The notes below the pieces were generated by a model, which had not been told where the DNA came from, did not search any database, and was given only the letters and a program-made list of their open reading frames with translations. The position numbers were made by a program, and so were the translations under genes. A stretch of 64,000 bases of DNA from NCBI RefSeq assembly GCF_964204865.1, contig NC_135258.1:7927001-7991000 (forward strand), given 5' to 3'. Source of the stretch: Styela clava. Lineage: Eukaryota > Chordata > Ascidiacea > Stolidobranchia > Styelidae. Positions 59,679 through 64,000 of this stretch are shown here, one piece after another (positions within the stretch are counted from its first letter, which is position 1; each line of letters begins with the position of its first letter).

Positions 59679-62600
59679 ATGAGGACGGGCAAAACTAATT
59701 CATTTTTCTTGGTGGCATTAATTTTTCTCCAATACTTTGCTTGTGAGTCTCAAGCAAGTATTAGTCTCGGAACCTGTCAGCTTTCATGTGATGAGAACGA
59801 AAACCATCTCCCTTCTCGCGTAAGAGGTTCACCTGGACCACCGGGAAAGCGCGGTCCAGTAGGAAATCGCGGATTAGTTGGACCGAAAGGGTCACCAAGT
59901 AGTTGCTGTGAAGATCTAGTTGAACGAAACGAACAGCTTGAACGTCAAGTTCAGGAGTTAAATGGTAAGTAAACAAAATGTTACAATGCAAGCATTGGAA
60001 AGCCTCGTGTCTGCATTTACTTGATATGGTTTCTTACTGACTATTAGAGTTTGGTATAGCGCATTGGTATTTGGTATAGCGCTTCTACGGTGACTGTACT
60101 CAGTCTGCGGTGTGCTGCTATGCTGTTGCCCATGGTTACCTCACTGGTACTTGCCGGTGAATCTTTTTAATCACATATATTTGTTCGACTTCTTTCTATT
60201 TCAACCTTTATCAGAGTTAGACTTTTATCGTGTGTGTGGCTGCTTGATAATCAACGTTTTTTTTCGAGTCACCTCCCACAGTGAAATATATTTTTTATGT
60301 TTTTCTCTTTTTGTTTGCATCAAGTGTATTGTCATTTTGGTGAAAAATAAACTACTGACTGATTACCTATGTCGTGAATATCACGTGAAGATAATTTTCC
60401 GACCCTCCTTAGTTTTTTAAATTATTGAAACAGGAATGGAACTATATTGACATTACTTTTTCCAGAACGGACGTTTTCACGGGACTGTGCAGTCGTAAAA
60501 AGTCACGTGATATCAAGTGGAACTTACGTGATTCATCCGTTCAATGAGAGTAAACAAGGAGTCCAAGTGTATTGTGATCAAGAAACCGATGGAGGCGGTT
60601 GGATTGTGAGTGGTATCTTCGGAAACCTTTTTGTCTATGTTTTACAATTTGTAGATCAGCAGCATGAGGCCCAAACAGAATTAATCATCAGAAACAATTC
60701 TCATCTATATTAAATATCTCAATTTCATGTAACTTGGTTTAGAAAATAAAACTATAGAATATCAGAGGCAATTGTGGCATTTATTCTATATGTAATTTTA
60801 TTTACTTTGTATCTCAATACACTTATTTAATATGATTGCGTGCAGAGGAGTTACAAACATTTTAAGTCATTATCTCATTGCACGTAATAGAATTCATCTC
60901 TTTTTAATGAGAAAGGCAGAACAACAATACATGGGCCTTTAGTCTACAACAGTGTGGTCCAAACTCAGGCCCGCGGACCACATGTGACCCGCCACTTCAT
61001 TATCTCGGGCTCGCGTCACATTCGGAGAGTAATCAAATCGCATTTCGTGTTGTTTCGTAATAAAATTAATCAGAAAAATCTTTTGACATATTGTCATCAC
61101 TAATGTTACTGAATTAAATAGTGTTATGGCTAGCTGAGGCAACTAGCGAAGCTGAATGATGTGCTTGGCAGTCTAAATTGTTATCTGGCTTTCTAAATTT
61201 TTGGTCGAGAATATATGCTAACAATATAGGCATCATCGAAAACTAGGAATCGAATGTGCATTCTATTAGCCCATAGAATTGCCATGCCTGATAACTATGT
61301 GTTTGCACAATAAAACTGTTTGTTCTGTATTGCACTGTTCATCTATTTTTGGCACTATCGTGGCCCGCGAACAATGCAAAAATAATGTTGTGGCCCGCGG
61401 AGCTGACAACTTTGGACCACCCTGGTCTAGAACAAAACTGAACCTGCCGTTCATGATGTTAAATTGCCGTTGTTCATGAACAGATCCAGAATTCTGAAGA
61501 TTTTGAAACATAATTCGTCTGCGATCATTTTAAAACTATAGTCATAAAGCGTACCATGGCCTCTCGTCCCGTTACCAGTTATTTTGTTTCAAGTGCATTA
61601 ACTTTAGGTAGGCAGAACCGACCAGCCATTACGTGTACCACTCTACGGCGATAAGGAGTTCAGTAATTCTCTGGCACATAATTATCCGCCGCGGAATTCC
61701 AACCTGCGAACCCATGAAGGGTAATGAGAGGAGCGATGGAAAACGTCGACGATTGCAAATCAACGATCATTTTTTTTTGTCCCGTTCATTTTTAGGTAAT
61801 ACAAAGAAGACTTGACGGAACTGAAGATTTTTATCGTGACTGGAATGACTATGTCACAGGTTTCGGTTACAAAGAACGAGAATTCTGGCTAGGTATACAA
61901 ACAATATACGAAAAATTTGAATTTATAGATATAAGACGTAATTAGTGATTTGTTCAAAACATAAGGGCATTTTCAACTTTTTTCTGCGCATGGTAGCGTC
62001 CATGATAACATAATCTTTTTTGTGTTGTCTCGAAGGTTATGGTGATAAGGATTAGATAATCCTACCAGCATATTATGTAATAGGTTAGCATTAACATATA
62101 CCAGATGCTAAACAATTTCCGTTCTCTAAATATCCGCACGTCACAGCGACCGAATTTTTAAATTCAAAATTAGATTGACTTGAAAAAGAATGGTATTTAC
62201 TACACACTTGTTACAAATTGATATCTTTATTATTCACAGGACTGGAGACGATGCATAGCATATCCACCAATGGTGCTCATGAGATTCGATTCGATTTCAC
62301 CACAATGGACAACGAAAAATTATTCGCAAAATACCGGTAATGGAAGTTTTTTTTTTAACGCGCAGTCAATTATTTTTAATGCTCCATTTATTATTGGATG
62401 GAATATAAAAAGTATAAAAAGGCTCGATTATTTAGTAAACCATATTTTAAATTTGCTAATAACATTGCATATAAATATATATTTCAATTTCAGGCTGCAA
62501 TGTAAATGTCACAGAATGTCACAAAAGGAATTCGTTGTAGCATTTGATATTTTAGTGATTTCTTCACAGTTTAGTTCATTGATCGTCATCGTTTTTTGCT

Positions 62601-63207
62601 TTAAGTAAACTCATCTTGAGCAATATTGAGGAAATAAAAATACTCTTTATATATTAAATTAACAAAAATGTTTTAATTTTCAGACAATTTCAAATTGCTG
62701 GAGCGGAAGACAGTTATCGAATAACTATTACCGGATATTCAGGAAATGCTGGTATGCATAAAATATTGATTATAATGAACAATAGACAATAAGACTGTTT
62801 TTCAATTTATATAGTATGTGTATGTTTAGAAACTTGAATTTGAATGTATATATACTTGCTTCTTCGATCTCTTATGATGATACAATTCAATAAAGCAACA
62901 TGTATCGCACTGCACTTATTCTTGGGTGACTGAATTTATCATGCTGTTTTCATTAACAGGCGATTCAATGGCGTTCCATAACAATAACCAATTTTCAACG
63001 ATGGATCAGAAAAACGACCTCGACCAAGGAAAAAATTGCGCTGAAGCTTACAAAGGGGGGTGGTGGTACAACAGGTGTCATCACGCTAACTTGAATGGTT
63101 TATACGCAGACACATCGACCAAGGGTTTATCCTGGTTGAAGTGGAAAGATTCATACACTCCATTTGCCAAATTTGTAGAAATGAAGATCAGGAAACGCAG
63201 AGACTAA
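59679..63207 (+). CDS. Ficolin-like lectin F, type 3 (most diverged copy)
   Basis: Exons 59679-59964, 60466-60605, 61796-61892, 62240-62336, 62684-62751 and 62960-63207 join to a 311-aa open frame. It has a signal peptide (FFLVALIFLQYFA), Cys pair, eight Gly-X-Y triplets with a different sequence (GSPGPPGKRGPVGNRGLVGP), CC and neck. In the FReD, exon 2 starts ERTFSRDC, the exon 4/5 junction codes Arg where the others have Gly, the calcium-loop region reads DQKND, and the pocket reads [15 protein letters not shown]. The C-terminal tail is RKRRD instead of RKSAVPDL. Introns 1 and 2 carry transposon insertions. It is the last complete gene of the array. Confidence 0.9.
60075..60375 (+). repeat. 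5'-truncated LINE 3'-end fragment in intron 1 of gene F
   Basis: The segment is absent from intron 1 of the other genes and ends AAAAATAAACTACTGACTGATTACC, which resembles a LINE 3' terminus with short tail repeats. No coding part remains. Confidence 0.4.
60950..61424. mobile_element. hAT-type MITE in intron 2 of gene F
   Basis: Termini CAGTGTGGTCCAAA and, inverted, CAGGGTGGTCCAAA enclose 475 bp. The flanking 8-mers GTCTACAA (60942-60949) and GTCTAGAA (61425-61432) match at seven of eight positions, as expected for a hAT target duplication. No transposase is encoded. Confidence 0.8.
61550..61770 (-). repeat. tRNA-SINE relic in intron 2 of gene F
   Basis: Longer than in the other genes; on the - strand the B-box-like stretch has decayed to GCAGGTTGGAATTCCG. 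Its left half resembles 9370-9530 and 49730-49890 (TGGCCTCTCGTCCCGTTACC, CCGACCAGCCATTACGTG), which are further copies of the family. Confidence 0.4.
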
Positions 63208-63277
63208 GCAGCGTGGCAAATTTGGAATAGTATAGATTACTATAGTTCATACCATCAATTGACACCAACAGGGTGTC

Positions 63278-63283
63278 AATAAA
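63278..63283 (+). promoter_or_regulatory. Poly(A) signal of gene F
   Basis: AATAAA in GGGTGTCAATAAAGTTG, 70 bases after the stop codon; also conserved in relic D at 31696. Confidence 0.65.
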
Positions 63284-63562
63284 GTTGCGCACCAAGGAAA
63301 GATCAAAATTCTAAATCTACAAAAAGCCTGGAACTTGGTAAACAGTCTTCTCCGATTCATCATGATACCATATTAAAATTCGGCATACATCAACGTCATT
63401 ATGAATTATGAGTTTTACCTTGATTCGCGACTTTATAGCCGCCCTGTGCTGTACAATCATATAATTTCTTGCTTTATTCAGTTGTCAATTTGTGCTTAGA
63501 CGTTTTTATGGGTGTCAAGAGTATTATGTTCGCAGACTAATAGTACTAACGAAAGAAATTTG

Positions 63563-63672
63563 GGACCTCCCGAAGTATGCGCACCAAGATGGCGCACAAC
63601 CTGAACTCAGGTTGTGTACCAGGTTAGGATTCAGGTTATGCGACATCTTGGTGGACATACTTCAGGAGTACC
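63563..63672. mobile_element. 110-bp MITE with perfect 8-bp target duplication
   Basis: Terminal inverted repeats of about 35 bp: GGACCTCCCGAAGTATGCGC against inverted GGTACTCCTGAAGTATGTCC, both continuing CACCAAGATG. GAAATTTG flanks it at 63555-63562 and 63673-63680. The paralogous locus downstream of D (near 31970) has a single GAAATTTG and no insertion. Confidence 0.9.
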
Positions 63673-63978
63673 GAAATTTGTATACATTTTCATTGTCAAT
63701 ATATTATGATTGCTTTGTTTTGAGTTTTTTCACCTAAAATATATTAACTTTCATCACATCACATCACATCGACTTTTTAATATGGACCAATAGATGAGAT
63801 TCATCAAAGTTCCACGCCTGTTCTGTTGATTAAGACTGAAGCATACTCTCTCATGGTAACGAACGAAGTAAATGAAAGTAAACCGTTTTCATTTGCCGTT
63901 GAATGGAGCGCAATCTTTTTATGACTGAAGATATCAATGGAAAGGGTTGGAACTCGGGTATTCCCAAATTTAAATTAC

Positions 63979-64000
63979 GTATATATATATATATATATAT
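63979..64000. repeat. (TA)n microsatellite at the window end
   Basis: TA dinucleotide run continuing past the window; the paralogous site near 32275 reads ACGTATATAGGG without expansion. Confidence 0.85.

Noticed and set aside
1-64000. CRISPR arrays, operons or a bacterial defence system
   Set aside because: No regularly spaced repeats; gene structure is clearly eukaryotic with spliced exons.

Overview
The window is AT-rich metazoan DNA. It carries intron-containing genes with GT-AG introns, TATA boxes, AATAAA signals and many nested transposable elements, and nothing bacterial. Its theme is a tandem array of ficolin-like genes, that is, secreted lectins made of a signal peptide, a short collagen-like Gly-X-Y stretch, a heptad neck and a C-terminal fibrinogen-related domain (FReD). 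The collagen+FReD architecture and compact introns suggest an invertebrate deuterostome, most simply a tunicate. That assignment is inference, not proof.

Six gene copies lie on the + strand: A 1992-5472, B 17341-20435, C 25289-28395, E 42703-45762, G 55076-58055 and F 59679-63207. Each has six exons with identical phases (1,0,1,2,1); exons 2-5 are always 140, 97, 97 and 68 nt. A, B, C, G and F are open from ATG to stop (316, 311, 312, 311 and 311 aa). E has one extra A in a homopolymer of exon 6 and terminates early. A seventh copy, D, survives only as a dead exon 6 (31375-31625). Exon 6 defines three types: type 1 (A, C, E), type 2 (B, G) and type 3 (F and D). The order 1-2-1-3dead-1-2-3 shows that a multi-gene block was duplicated. 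The flanks agree: 5.5-12.3 kb matches 45.8-52.9 kb, and about 12.9-16 kb matches 22.3-23.6, 32.9-34.0 and 52.9-53.8 kb.

About 0.9-1.0 kb upstream of the main promoter, B, C, E and G each keep a 61-nt ORF that encodes a signal-peptide-like leader and ends in a phase-1 splice donor. Spliced to exon 2 it would give a secreted lectin without collagen, a testable alternative first exon.

Intergenic DNA is mostly mobile elements and their relics. At 34140-41134 sits a 7-kb DNA transposon with about 290-bp terminal inverted repeats and a 3-bp duplication; the paralogous site at 23717 is empty. Nested in it is a PHD/endonuclease/reverse-transcriptase LINE on the - strand. Other elements are hAT-type elements (one with a perfect 8-bp duplication at 11745/12630), a 110-bp MITE with 8-bp duplications and an empty paralogous site (63563-63672), four copies of a GCGAC foldback repeat, a giant palindrome at 1-573, a tRNA-SINE relic in intron 2 of the ficolin genes, and exon-4 relics near 8 and 48.5 kb. 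No intact tRNA, rRNA or CRISPR array was seen.
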